Below are positions 54,868-64,000 of a DNA stretch of 64,000 nt, piece after piece (the stretch's first letter is position 1; each line of letters begins with the position of its first letter). The stretch is taken from assembly GCA_024516035.1 (NCBI GenBank), contig CM044955.1, positions 41,202,556 to 41,266,555 of the forward strand. The letters run 5' to 3'. The notes beneath the pieces were generated by a model. That model was not told where the DNA came from, did not search any database, and saw only the letters and a list, made by a program, of their open reading frames with translations. The position numbers and the translations under genes are program-made. This DNA comes from Bactericera cockerelli (lineage: Eukaryota; Arthropoda; Insecta; Hemiptera; Triozidae).

Positions 54868-55767
54868 ATACCCCCCAAAAACAACACTTCGTGGTTAAAA
54901 AAAGAAGAACGCCTCACTCAAAAGAATGATTATAATTAGCTAAAAATAAATGATATCAAATTGAGAACACCCCTCTCTTTCTATATCTCTGCACTCCTCT
55001 CTGAATTTATTCCTCTTATGTGTATCTTTCTTTATCCTTTCTAGGGGTCATCCCAAACTTGATTTCTCTTTAAATTTACTTGTTGCACGGCAATAAAAAA
55101 TGTTAAAAATGGCGGTCGGAGTATGATTTTTCTGAACTTATTTGATTTCTATCGAGAAAATTACACCACGACCGCCATTTTTTATTGCCGTGCAACAAGT
55201 AAATTTAAAGAGAAATCAAGTTTGGGATGACCCCTAGAAAGGATAAAGAACCAGCCTCCGTGGCGTAATGGTTGTGACTACTGCCCGTAGTCCAGAGTTC
55301 CCGAGTTCAACTCCCGGTTGGGGCAGACTTTTCGACAGAAAATTCTGTTCCATCCAAACACGTGAGGCTGGCATTTCCGGCCCTACCCAGGCTGGGTGAG
55401 GTTAATGTGGGTAGCTGGTACGATTCCCAGCGAATGGAGGGTAAAACCCCCGTCCTGACTATCTATCTCAGTCAGGACGTTAAAACCAAATAGAATCAAC
55501 TGGTCACAATAGATCTAATTAGGTCGCAGTGTTAATTGTAAGGGTTTCACTGAAAACCCTGCAACCAGGTCAGATAATAATAAAAGGATAAAGAAAGATA
55601 CACATAAGAGGAACAAATTCAGAGAGGAGTTCAGAGATATAGAAAGAGAGGGGGTAAGGTGTTCTCAATTTGATATCATTTATTTTTAGCTAATTATAAT
55701 AATTCTTTTGAGTGAGGCGTTCTTCTTTTTTTAACCACGAAGTGGTGTTTTTGGGGGTATTAAAATA
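54868..55767. mobile_element. Foldback element C, copy 2, interrupted by a SINE
   Basis: The left end TACCCCCCAAAAACAACACT is mirrored by AGTGGTGTTTTTGGGGGTA. The arms continue through AAAAAGAAGAACGCCTCACT and GATTTCTCTTTAAATTTACT. TTA on both sides may be the target duplication. The right arm is split by a T1 SINE at 55251-55582. The loop is near 55130. No coding capacity. Confidence 0.88.
55251..55582 (+). mobile_element. T1 tRNA-derived SINE with 13-bp target duplication
   Basis: AAAGGATAAAGAA flanks the element exactly (55238-55250 and 55583-55595). The head CCTCCGTGGCGTAATGGTTG with GAGTTCAACTCCCGGTTGG is tRNA-like. The central domain runs from GAGGCTGGCATTTCCGGCCC through AGCGAATGGAGGGTAAAACC. 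The tail ends in AATAATAA. This is the reference copy of T1 in the window. Confidence 0.92.
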
Positions 55768-56250
55768 ACAAAAAGATAATAAAAAAGGCAATTCTATCCC
55801 TTTCATACTGTTCAATAATTGTTCATATACCTATTTGACTGAAGATTTTGCATGAAACGGGTTTAAGAGACTTTTTCACTACTGGTAAAGTTTGGAATAA
55901 AGGGATCAAGTACAGAGAAAATCTTCTTTATAATTAAAAGAAAAATTATCATAAGCCCCAGCCAGGGTAAAGGCCTCGCCTAATCTCTTCCATACTCGTC
56001 TGTCCTATTTTCCTAATAAAATCCTGTCATCTTATAGCCCAGTACCTCTTTTCAAAAAGCACTCTCAGGGCGTCTGCTCAGTGCACACTCAGCACACAAA
56101 AAGCACACTCACACAAAAAGCACACTATTAATTTTAATAGACGTTTTTGTAATAACTCTATTCGGTGCTAAGTCTCGGATTGCGTACTGTCTTAGATGGG
56201 GAAAACCGACTCTAAGCAAGAATTTAAGTTATCGATTTTGTCTATTAATT
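55768..56250. other. Intergenic stretch, nothing recognised
   Basis: A short AAAAAGCACACTC repeat near 56095 is the only local pattern. Confidence 0.35.
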
Positions 56251-56384
56251 TCGCTCTCACTTTTAAAATCCCCAAATCTTCCTTTCAACCGTCAAATTTC
56301 ATTCCAATACACTCTGAAAGCATAATTCAAACAAAATATGACGGTTGAAAGGGAGATTTGTGGATTTTGAGAGTGCTTTCTATA
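56251..56384. mobile_element. Small foldback repeat
   Basis: CTCTCACTTTTAAAATCCCC with TTCCTTTCAACCGTCAAATTT is mirrored by TATGACGGTTGAAAGGGAG and TGGATTTTGAGAGTG. Arms about 45 bp. Confidence 0.7.
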
Positions 56385-56574
56385 ACGAGACTCAGATCCA
56401 TTTTTTTCTTCAATTCATTAATTTTTACAAACATCCTGCATTTGTGTTGCCACAGTTATTTGAGTTCTCAATACGATCTTTTAATTTAATACCTAAGAGA
56501 CGCCTTTTCACCTTTTCAGGCTGAAAATGAGCCAATTCTTTTTTACTCAGGCTGTTTGAGGTTTGTGTGAATAG

Positions 56575-56650
56575 CTGGGTAGTTTGCTCAGCAAATTTTA
56601 CCACCCGTCGCAAAATAACCTAGTAGTTAAAAGTGACGTTAAACCTTTGT
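56575..56650 (+). mobile_element. SINE central-domain fragment
   Basis: TAGCTGGGTAGTTTGCTCAG, ACCTAGTAGTTAAAAGTGAC and GTTAAACC follow the 3' part of the shared SINE domain. Confidence 0.45.
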
Positions 56651-56974
56651 ATTTAAATAACAAGAAAATATGGGTGTTACCCAGATTTATTAAAATAATT
56701 TTATGAGTTCATCTAGTTTATAGTTATATCTGTTCATCTATTTAATACTTTATATAACCATGAATACTATCAACACTCAAGGTTATTATCATCAATAATT
56801 TAACCTCAAAACTATAGTTTTCTATATTCATTACATAAACAATAAATTAAGCAGCTGTTTTAAAAACACTGAAAGATGCTTTTGTGAGTATTTTAAAAGT
56901 ATCATTTATAAAAATCAATTGATAAGAATAATTTCTATCTGATGATTAGTAATTTAAAATTAATAATAATAATA

Positions 56975-57178
56975 GTACCGCCTAATTTATACTGCCCGAT
57001 TAGGACTATTAAGTCCCATTATTCCAGCAGTAAGCCCATATTATTTTGTGTTAAAAATCCCAAATAATAGGATAACTTGTCATGTCCCGGCTAGGTTTCG
57101 AACACGCGACCTCTTTAATGTCTGGTTTTACAGAGCGCCGCCTTTACCCGTTTTATCACTGAGCTAACGGGACAGACA
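56975..57178 (-). mobile_element. tRNA-derived SINE, family T4
   Basis: On the minus strand GTCCCGTTAGCTCAGTGATA (box A) and CGCGTGTTCGAAACCTAGC (box B) form the head. ATGACAAGTTATCC and GGAATAATGGGACTTAATAG with GGGCAGTATAAATTAGG form the tail. Confidence 0.82.
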
Positions 57179-57224
57179 ATAGATTTTTAAATTTAATTTT
57201 TTTTTAAATTAATTTAAAAATTTA

Positions 57225-57485
57225 CGTGATGTTTGCTGGCGATTTTCGGACCAACCCAGGCTGGATGAGTTAAAAGGGGTAGCTGGATTGTGAGTTTCCA
57301 GCGAATGGAGGATAAAACCCCCGTCTTGAATAACCTAGAAGTTAAAGTGAGGTTATAACGTGAGTTTCCTGCATCAAACCCTCGTGAAGCTGGTTATTCC
57401 CGACCGATCTCAGGATGGGTGAGGGTGATGTGGGTGTCTACTTTGTAAGCTTTTTAGTGACTGGAAGGTAAATCCTCCCTTTGAA
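57225..57485 (+). mobile_element. Two SINE central domains in tandem, without heads
   Basis: First domain: ACCAACCCAGGCTGGATGAG, TTTCCAGCGAATGGAGGATA. Second: CCGATCTCAGGATGGGTGAG, GTGACTGGAAGGTAAATCC. Neither is preceded by a 5S or tRNA-like sequence. Confidence 0.6.
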
Positions 57486-58092
57486 TGTTCAAGCTAAAGA
57501 GGATTTACCCTCTAATATTAAACTATGAAAAAGGAGTTTAGTAACTCACGACGAAAGACAGATACCTTGAATAGTCCAACAAGAACCATTAAAGAGTGGA
57601 GTAAAGAAAATTTAAGCATTGAGAGGATATGGATTTAATGTAAAGTGTTCATTGTGAAAAAAAATATTATCGTATTGTAAAGAGTTTTGTTAAACTCTTT
57701 ACAATTATTTTTATAAAACCGGTTTTTAAATCATGAATATGTAGGTATCCATGTGTCTTAAGAAAGAGAAATTTAGGGTAAATACTAACAAGATGATTGA
57801 TGGTACCTCATTGGTTAAGTTGTCATACAACACACTAGCCTCGGGACATAAGTTCTCTAACAAATAACCATTCATCAATAAAATTTAATGTCCTAAATTA
57901 CGTACTAGGTATTATCTCTCATATCTCGAGAATCAACGGAGATATGAAGCCATGCATTAGTGCTACTGCGGTGACCACGGCACTACGTCCGTGTTATTTT
58001 ATATAAAAAAATAACTTTTATAAAAAAAAAAATAACTGGGGTCAAATTATAAAAATTGGAAGAAAAACAGAGTCAATTCACGATACATTTTA
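57486..58092. other. Intergenic stretch with a perfect hairpin
   Basis: ATTGTAAAGAGTTTTGTTAA pairs with itself through AAACTCTTTACAAT (57674-57705). No gene is supported. Confidence 0.45.
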
Positions 58093-58405
58093 CTTTTTTG
58101 GTTTGACATCGCTTTCAACCGCATGGTCATATATTACGACGGGGGTTTTACCTTCCATTTGCTGGGAACTCAAATCAGCTACTCAAATCAACCTCACCCA
58201 GCCTGATTTGGCCCGGGAATGGCACCATGACGAGGGTTCGAATTTGAATGGTCACCCATCCCTGTTGTAACCTCGCTGGACGTTGTTTTTTTTTAAACAA
58301 GATTTGTGCTTTATTTGTACATCATTTCATTACAATGTTTAGAATGACTTCAGTGACAGAATGAGAACTGGTGTACTCAACGTGCTATCAACGTGACGCT
58401 GGCTA
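58093..58405 (-). mobile_element. 5S-derived SINE with an internal retroposed insert
   Basis: Central domain and 5S head are clear on the minus strand (GACGTCCAGCGAGGTT-type, GGGATGGGTGACCATTC). About 58 bp at 58284-58341 with a T run and TTTGTGCTTTATTTGTACAT interrupts the 5S part and looks like the 3' end of another retroelement in reverse. Confidence 0.78.
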
Positions 58406-59041
58406 TATTTGATTTTGTATCTACAAGGGTCAAATCATAAAATATAATTTTATTATAACAACTATCGTATATGGGCAGACTATGAATTTAAACCAATCAC
58501 ATTTCAATCACAACCTTATTTTTATTGTAATCTCGTTTTATAATTTAATTTTTTAACTACGCAAAAAAAATTATACCATTTTTTTATGGGATAGTAACCT
58601 ATATTCGCCTTAAAAAAATTCAAGTGAGCTAGGACCAACTTCGTCAGAAAACCTAAATTATTTTTTATCGCGCAGTAAAGTTTGGCAACATCGTATTTTT
58701 CCTTACAAGCAGTCAATGAAATTCATTTTTTTTTATCATTCTAATTTCTCATTAAAAGTACATGTTTTTCAAGACTGTAATTTCTTATTCCGACTTGCCA
58801 CGAACACGGTCGACCCAGCATTGTTTAGGTGTTTCTATGGTTACTCATTGTTCATGTTCTGTTGCGTAGCATCAGTTCCTGCTTACTTACCATTCTTCTC
58901 TGAACTCTCGACCCAGAATCGCGTTGTGCTTTTCGACATCGAAAAAAACCCAAGTACCCTTGTTTTGTGATCTTCCCTAGAGGACCTCCCCTCTTGTGTG
59001 TTAGATATATCTGAGAGGGGTTCCGGCGCAAGGCGAGGTTC

Positions 59042-59121
59042 ATGAGCTCCCCAACGGCCAGTTTTGACGTCACCCCCTCGCTGGATATGGACGCCTGCTT
59101 TACCGCCTTCGACAAAGACGG
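59042..59121 (+). CDS. Possible first coding exon of an EF-hand protein
   Basis: The ATG at 59042 opens 26 codons: MSSPTASFDVTPSLDMDACF, then TAFDKD and two bases of a Gly codon before donor GTACGT. FxxFDKDG is the start of an EF-hand calcium-binding loop, so an exon supplying GxI/ExxE would be expected downstream. I see none up to 64000. The frame is also open upstream to about 59016 (GFRRKARF), so the true start could be earlier. The stretch is GC-richer than its surroundings and contains no known repeat of the window. Evidence is one short exon only. Confidence 0.4.
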
Positions 59122-59164
59122 GTACGTTGCCCCTTCTCTTTCCTTCTTTCTGCTATCTCTTTCT

Positions 59165-59182
59165 CCACCCCCCCCCCCCCCC
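59165..59182. repeat. Poly-C tract with CT-rich flanks
   Basis: A run of Cs flanked by CTCTCTCC-type sequence, in the putative first intron of the EF-hand gene. Confidence 0.85.
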
Positions 59183-59514
59183 TCTCCCTCTCTCCCCTCT
59201 TCCTTTGTAGTTGAGTAATCAATTAAATACTCGCTTTTGAGATGCTGTAAATTTTTCTGGGAACGTTTATAAGAAAAACACCACAATAAAAATTGGGTAA
59301 ATGTCTAGAAAAGACGGCAAGCTCAATTCTATAATTTTCGCCGAAGATGAGATATATTTCACCTTTTATTGTGAATTTGAATGTATTGTAAAATCATATA
59401 AAATCAATTTTCATTCACTCATAATCAACAGAACTCCGAAACAGCTGAACTAAATGACTAACAATTTGGCAGAGTCTCCTAAGGATTTTTATAAATTCAA
59501 AATAGGACCCCAGC

Positions 59515-59820
59515 CACGGGCAAAAACCATAACAGCGACAAAGTGCCGGGTTTTAGCTAGTTCAAAATATCTCTGTTCATCACAAAAGTGATGTCACAAT
59601 TACAGGTCTTGAACTACCAACCTCCAAATCAAGAGTCCGCTGCCTTCTCCATCGAACTAACGAGGTCGGCTGTAATACTGGGGTCAGGTGGAAGAGGAAG
59701 CTACAGGCTTTAACCTTGCCCTTTGTGATATTGTAAAGATGTATGCTGTTTGTGTTTCCAAATAAGACGGGGAAAAGCCCTAACGGCGATACAGTGCCAG
59801 GTTTTAGCTAGTGTGTTTCT
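59515..59820. repeat. Pair of 45-bp repeats around a T3 SINE
   Basis: AAGTGCCGGGTTTTAGCTAG at about 59540 and CAGTGCCAGGTTTTAGCTAG at about 59793 are each preceded by a C(C/G)GG-AAAA-CC block. The T3 copy at 59563-59670 lies between them. Confidence 0.6.
59563..59670 (-). mobile_element. tRNA-derived SINE, family T3, diverged
   Basis: TTGAACTACCAACCTCCAAA, GAGTCCGCTGCCTTCTCC and CGAACTAACGAGGTCGG; the middle is deleted. Confidence 0.68.
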
Positions 59821-60008
59821 AGATTCAGCTGCGCAAAATTTATGAGATCTCATTTATAAGGTGAAATATTTTTGTTTTTGATACCTATTCCTGGTAAAAA
59901 AAAAAGTGCACTTAAACAGCTGGCCGTCTTATCTAGACATTTAACAAAAATGTATAAAGCATTTGTTAAGGATAAATTTTGCTGCTAAACTTAAACTGTC
60001 TGTTTCTA

Positions 60009-60135
60009 ACAGCTATATTTATGAACTGAGAAAATTGTCTGAGCAATGTCTCAAGCAAGGTATTGGCCAATAATACTAAAAGAAATCATGCTTGAGACAT
60101 TGCTAGGACGTTTTCTGTTCATAAGTACAGCTGTA
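60009..60135. mobile_element. 127-bp palindromic MITE
   Basis: ACAGCTATATTTATGAACTG and GCAATGTCTCAAGCA are mirrored by TGCTTGAGACATTGC and GTTCATAAGTACAGCTGT. Confidence 0.8.
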
Positions 60136-61237
60136 AGACCTAGCAGTAGCACTAGTAGCCCATTCCAGAAATTTAATATTCTCCACTGTCAAAATTCCTG
60201 AATCTCCGTTTCAAATTGAAACTTTCAACCGTTACACAATGCAACAATCACAATTAGACCTTTGATTCTTGAGGAAAAGTGAAAATGAAGGGATAAGTCT
60301 GATTTCAATTAATTCTGTATCTTTTGTTTGCATAATAGTTGGATTATGCCTCTTTGAGAGAACAAAATATAGCAACTTAATCAAACGTTGATGTATTCCA
60401 ACTCATGTAAACGATTTCAAAATTTATAGCTTTCGCCTCTTTGTGTTATTAGAGATGAAAATATCCAACATATTCGGTAGGTAAATTGAGATGTATTTTT
60501 CTTTTGGATAGTTTTCTTTTTCCAGGTTCAATATTTCCAAAAATTTCCACTTTATTCCAAATATTTCCAGTTTAGCTTTCCCACTATTCGTAAAAGAAAA
60601 ATGCGTTTCGGTACTTTTAAGATAAACAATGGACTTAACCTATAAAAGAACTGGAAGCAAGAATTTTCTTCTTCCAAAAGAAAAATGACTTGCTTCAGTT
60701 TGTTGTTCATTTTATTTCAGTTGCATCCACTTTGGTTAGAAAGAAAAATAGGGCTTTAGTGTTGCTAGTGTCTGTCTAAACTTTTTTTGCTCCTATTATT
60801 AGTATTCTATATCTCTCTATTTCTATTTTGATTTGTATCTGAACGGACCAAAAATAAAATCTTGTGTATAAATCAGAATTAATTACCTACCTTGCTAAGG
60901 AATACGATGTCAATTTATAAGCACCACTGTTTCCCAGTCCTAGGTTTATGGGGTTGAGTCCCAGTCGAATCAAATTTTTCAGACAAATGTTTTCCGAAAA
61001 GTTACAACGAAATTTTTTAATGGTTGTTCGATTATTGATTGTCATATTTAGTGTTTTGTGCATATGAAAAAAAAAACAACCTTTTAAATGAGCTCTCTTA
61101 CGTACGCCGTCCAGTGTGCGTCGTCTGTCACAAGTAAGAACTGTGATATGTTGTGTGGACTATCCCAAGGACGGCGCGAAAAATAATTTTCAGCTCGATC
61201 GGACCACAAGGGTACCCTTGAGGGCCAATTTACGGAA
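60136..61237. other. Probable intron or intergenic stretch, nothing recognised
   Basis: No exon with a GT-AG frame and no repeat that I can align within the window. Confidence 0.35.
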
Positions 61238-61420
61238 TTTTTTCAGGACTGTACTTAGATGTTAGGGAGTACACTTATACCTCGTGAGGTAAAATGAGTA
61301 GCTGCTTTGATGTGAGCAGCGACCAGTGGCAATAATATGGACTAAAGAACATATTGTATAATATTTCATGGTAAAAAGTCCTATGATTCTGTGCTGCCCA
61401 CTAAAATTGTGACATAACAA
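61238..61420 (+). mobile_element. T2 SINE without tRNA head
   Basis: GGACTGTACTTAGATGTTAG, ACACTTATACCTCGTGAGG and GAGCAGCGACCAGTGGC are body sequence; the end CACTAAAATTGTGACATA equals that at 30300. Confidence 0.72.
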
Positions 61421-61493
61421 CACAAAGAAAAACATTATTTGTCAATAAGAGTAAGAATTTAATAGACATATTTTTGTGATCTTAGGAGACGGT

Positions 61494-61642
61494 ACATCTC
61501 ACTCGCCGAGTGGGTGGCTCACTGATTGATCAGGGTTAAAAAAATGAACTCTGTAATAATTAGTGTTTCCGGTGGTCCATTCATACCTCGCGAGAAAGTA
61601 TGAATAGTTACTTGAATGAGTAACCACGAACAAGTTGCGAAG
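61494..61642 (+). mobile_element. Diverged T2 SINE
   Basis: CTCGCCGAGTGGGTGGCTCA is the box A region; the box B is damaged. CCATTCATACCTCGCGAG and GAGTAACCACGAACAAG continue the family order. Confidence 0.65.
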
Positions 61643-61713
61643 AGCAAAGAGAAAAATAGTGCAAAAGGATTTGAAAATTGATTCGAGGTTTTTAGTAATA
61701 TAACGACTCTATA

Positions 61714-63850
61714 CAGTATGTTTCAGAAAAGGTGGCCACCCCCTCGTAACTTTTGAACGCGACGGAATTTTTCAATTCTGTAAAGTCCTAGGTATAGGAA
61801 GTGCCCTATGGCCCATCCTGTGGTCATATTTATTTTTGGCCCCGGTCGGCCCTTCCGGCTTTTAGGCCATATTTTTTCATTTTTCTCGCGAATTTTAAAT
61901 GGAATGCTATATTTTTTATTCCTGTTAATTAAAGTCTAAGTTAGGCTGAGTATAATGAGCTTTTCAAATTTTCAAAAACCTTATCAGGGGCGGAGCTAGT
62001 AGGGTGCAAGTTTCAAAACTGTTACACCCTGTATTTCAGAGTTAGTTAGATTTTTTAGTACTTTTTTTATGTTTCATAGGTTCAAAATATTGTTTTACAC
62101 CATATGAAATCAAAAAAATATTCTTGTTTACTTCTAATCAGGGTCATAGTAAGGTTTTTGTAAAAGTACTTTTTTTCTCACGTCAATTTTTCCGTAAATT
62201 AATGGTGTTCTCGAAATTGGCATTTTTAGAGGTGAAAGTCTGCAGTGACATATGTTTTTTATGCTTGAAATCAAAAGAAAACTTAACGGAGAAGCGATTA
62301 AGATCATAAAAAAAGCCATTTAACCTGCTAGTTTTTTCACGACAGTGTCCGGTAAAGTGGGTGAATTTCGTATTGGATTTTTTTTGTTGAGGAAACACAA
62401 TTGGCATAGAAAATAAATAATATCTAATAAGGGAATAATACTTCAATTAACATAACTAAATGCGAAATTAAATGAAGATTATTTCTTCTAAATCAGTGCC
62501 AGATAATTTTTTTTTCTCTCTCTCTCTCTTTTTCTCTCTCTCTCTTCTCCTCTTTAAAATAATTGAATTGGTTTAATTTTCACCCTCAAGAGTTTGGTAC
62601 TTGACCTGGTATTTTTATTTAGAGACCTGGTATTCATTACTAGCAACACCAGTATCATTTTTTTTTTTTAATTTGGTTTTAATATCGCGTTTCAACTGCA
62701 TGGTAATATTATAACGGGGATGTTACCCTCCATTCGCAAGAAACTCACCAACCTCCTAAACACATTTATCTCACCCAGCCTGGGTTAGGCCGGAATACCA
62801 GCATCACGAAGTCTTCTCCTCGCTAGACGTTGCTTAACTTCGGTGATCCTACAAGAATCGTTGCATTCAAAGCGCCATCGGACTGACTCCAGAATTATTG
62901 ACAATGTGTTTTCTACAGATTTTACCAACTTACCAACTAAAATTATCTCAAGAGGGGACCCCTAGGCCGATTTTAGAAGCAGCAATATCCGATAATTATT
63001 TTTGATACAACTTGAACTTTGAAAAGTGAAAAAAAGAGAGAGAGAAAAAAAAAAAAATATACGGCACTGATTTAGAATAAATAATTTTCATTTAATTTCG
63101 CATTTAGTTATGTTTATTGAAGTATTATTCCCTTATTAGATATTATTTATTTTCTATGCCAATTGTGTTTCCTCAACAAAAAAAAATCCAATACGAAATT
63201 CACCCACTTTACCGGACACTGTCGTGAAAAAACTAGCAGGTTAAATGGCTTTTTTTATGATCTTAATCGCTTCTCCGTTACGTTTTCTTTCGATTTCAAG
63301 CATAAAAAACATATGTCACTGCAGACTTTCACCTCTAAAAATGCCAATTTCGAGAACACCATTAATTTACGGAAAAATTGACGTGAGAAAAAAAGTACTT
63401 TTACAAAAACCTTACTATGACCCTGATTAGAAGTAAACAAGAATATTTTTTTGATTTCATATGGTGTAAAACAATATTTTGAACCTATGAAACATAAAAA
63501 AAGTACTAAAAAATCTAACTAACTCTGAAATACAGGGTGTAACAGTTTTGAAACTTGCACCCTACTAGCTCCGCCCCTGATAAGGTTTTTGAAAATTTGA
63601 AAAGCTCATTATACTCAGCCTAACTTAGACTTTAATTAACAGGAATAAAAAATATACCATTCTATTTAAAATTCGCGAGAAAAATGAAAAAATATGGCCT
63701 AAAAGCCGGAAGGGCCGACCGGGGCCAAAAATAAATATGACCACAGGATGGGCCATAGGGCACTTCCTATACCTAGGACTTTACAGAATTGAAAAATTCC
63801 TTCGCGTTCAAAAGTTACGAGGGGGTGGCCACCTTTTCTGAAACATACTG
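61714..63850. mobile_element. Foldback element B, copy 2 (2.1 kb), with the same captured SINE
   Basis: The ends CAGTATGTTTCAGAAAAGGT and inverted copy are again flanked by TA. Arms are about 800 bp (61714-62510 and 63050-63850). Within this copy the arms agree with each other better than with copy 1 at several places (e.g. AAGCGATTAAGATCATAAAA versus the AAAATC form), which suggests arm-to-arm correction. No transposase. Confidence 0.9.
62660..62885 (-). mobile_element. 5S-derived SINE inside foldback element B copy 2
   Basis: Same borders and orientation as 26565-26790 with few differences (AGCGTCTAGCGAGG-type change), so it was carried along and not inserted twice. Confidence 0.82.
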
Positions 63851-64000
63851 TATATGTTGCACTTCAACAGTAAAAATAACAGACAGACAGACAGGCAGAC
63901 ACGTCCAGAAATATGAAAAAAAATTGAAATTGGAGCAAAAAAATATTTATTTATTTTTACAAAAACGAACACAATACTTCCGATTTTCTAATATTAGACA
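63851..64000 (-). repeat. End fragment of dispersed repeat S or a relative
   Basis: A run of ACAGACAGACAGGCAGAC and the stretch ACACAATACTTCC with CTAATATTAGA match 48500-48660. Confidence 0.5.

Noticed and set aside
56975..57178. Functional tRNA genes at box A/B sites (also 30.05, 33.54, 43.2 and 54.74 kb)
   Set aside because: Cloverleaf arms are incomplete, anticodon stems do not close well and each is fused to SINE body sequence.
59042..59121. Calmodulin
   Set aside because: Calmodulin has a different, highly conserved N-terminus before its first loop; this exon does not match it.

Overview
The window is genomic DNA from an animal, almost certainly an insect. It is AT-rich, its genes are split by GT-AG introns, and it carries a chitinase with the architecture of the insect group II enzyme (Cht10). 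It is full of tRNA- and 5S rRNA-derived SINEs, short LINE 3' ends, foldback MITEs and decayed Tc1/mariner, pogo and hAT fragments. The repeat style would fit a large hemipteran genome, but that order-level guess is weak. Layout, left to right: 643-9093 (minus) holds the first twelve coding exons (743 codons) of a Cht10-like chitinase that runs off the left edge. It has a signal peptide and two GH18 domains, both lacking the catalytic glutamate. Its introns carry a 1-kb foldback element and a 5S-derived SINE. From 9.1 to 36 kb I find no convincing host gene, only repeats, among them a 2.2-kb foldback element at 25.5-27.7 kb, a mariner-derived inverted pair at 30.8-32.0 kb and a pogo-like element at 34.2-35.9 kb. 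36068-53484 (plus) is a multi-exon gene for a protein of about 1,570 residues: a disordered N-terminal two thirds with two kinds of internal repeat, then ten C2H2 zinc fingers. One frame break near 37.25 kb is best explained by a very small intron or a one-base indel. The 6.2-kb intron of this gene between 43.6 and 49.8 kb contains, on the opposite strand, two tandem copies of a small two-exon gene (142 residues each) that I cannot name. The two copies share old SINEs and differ by younger insertions, so they form a natural record of transposition. From 53.5 to 64 kb there is a 36-bp minisatellite just after the zinc-finger stop, more foldback and SINE copies, a possible first coding exon of an EF-hand protein (59042-59121), and a second copy of the 2.1-kb foldback element. 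The most interesting non-genic result is that 5S-derived and tRNA-derived SINEs here share the same central domain of about 120 bp. One 5S-type SINE has also been captured inside a foldback transposon and copied with it.
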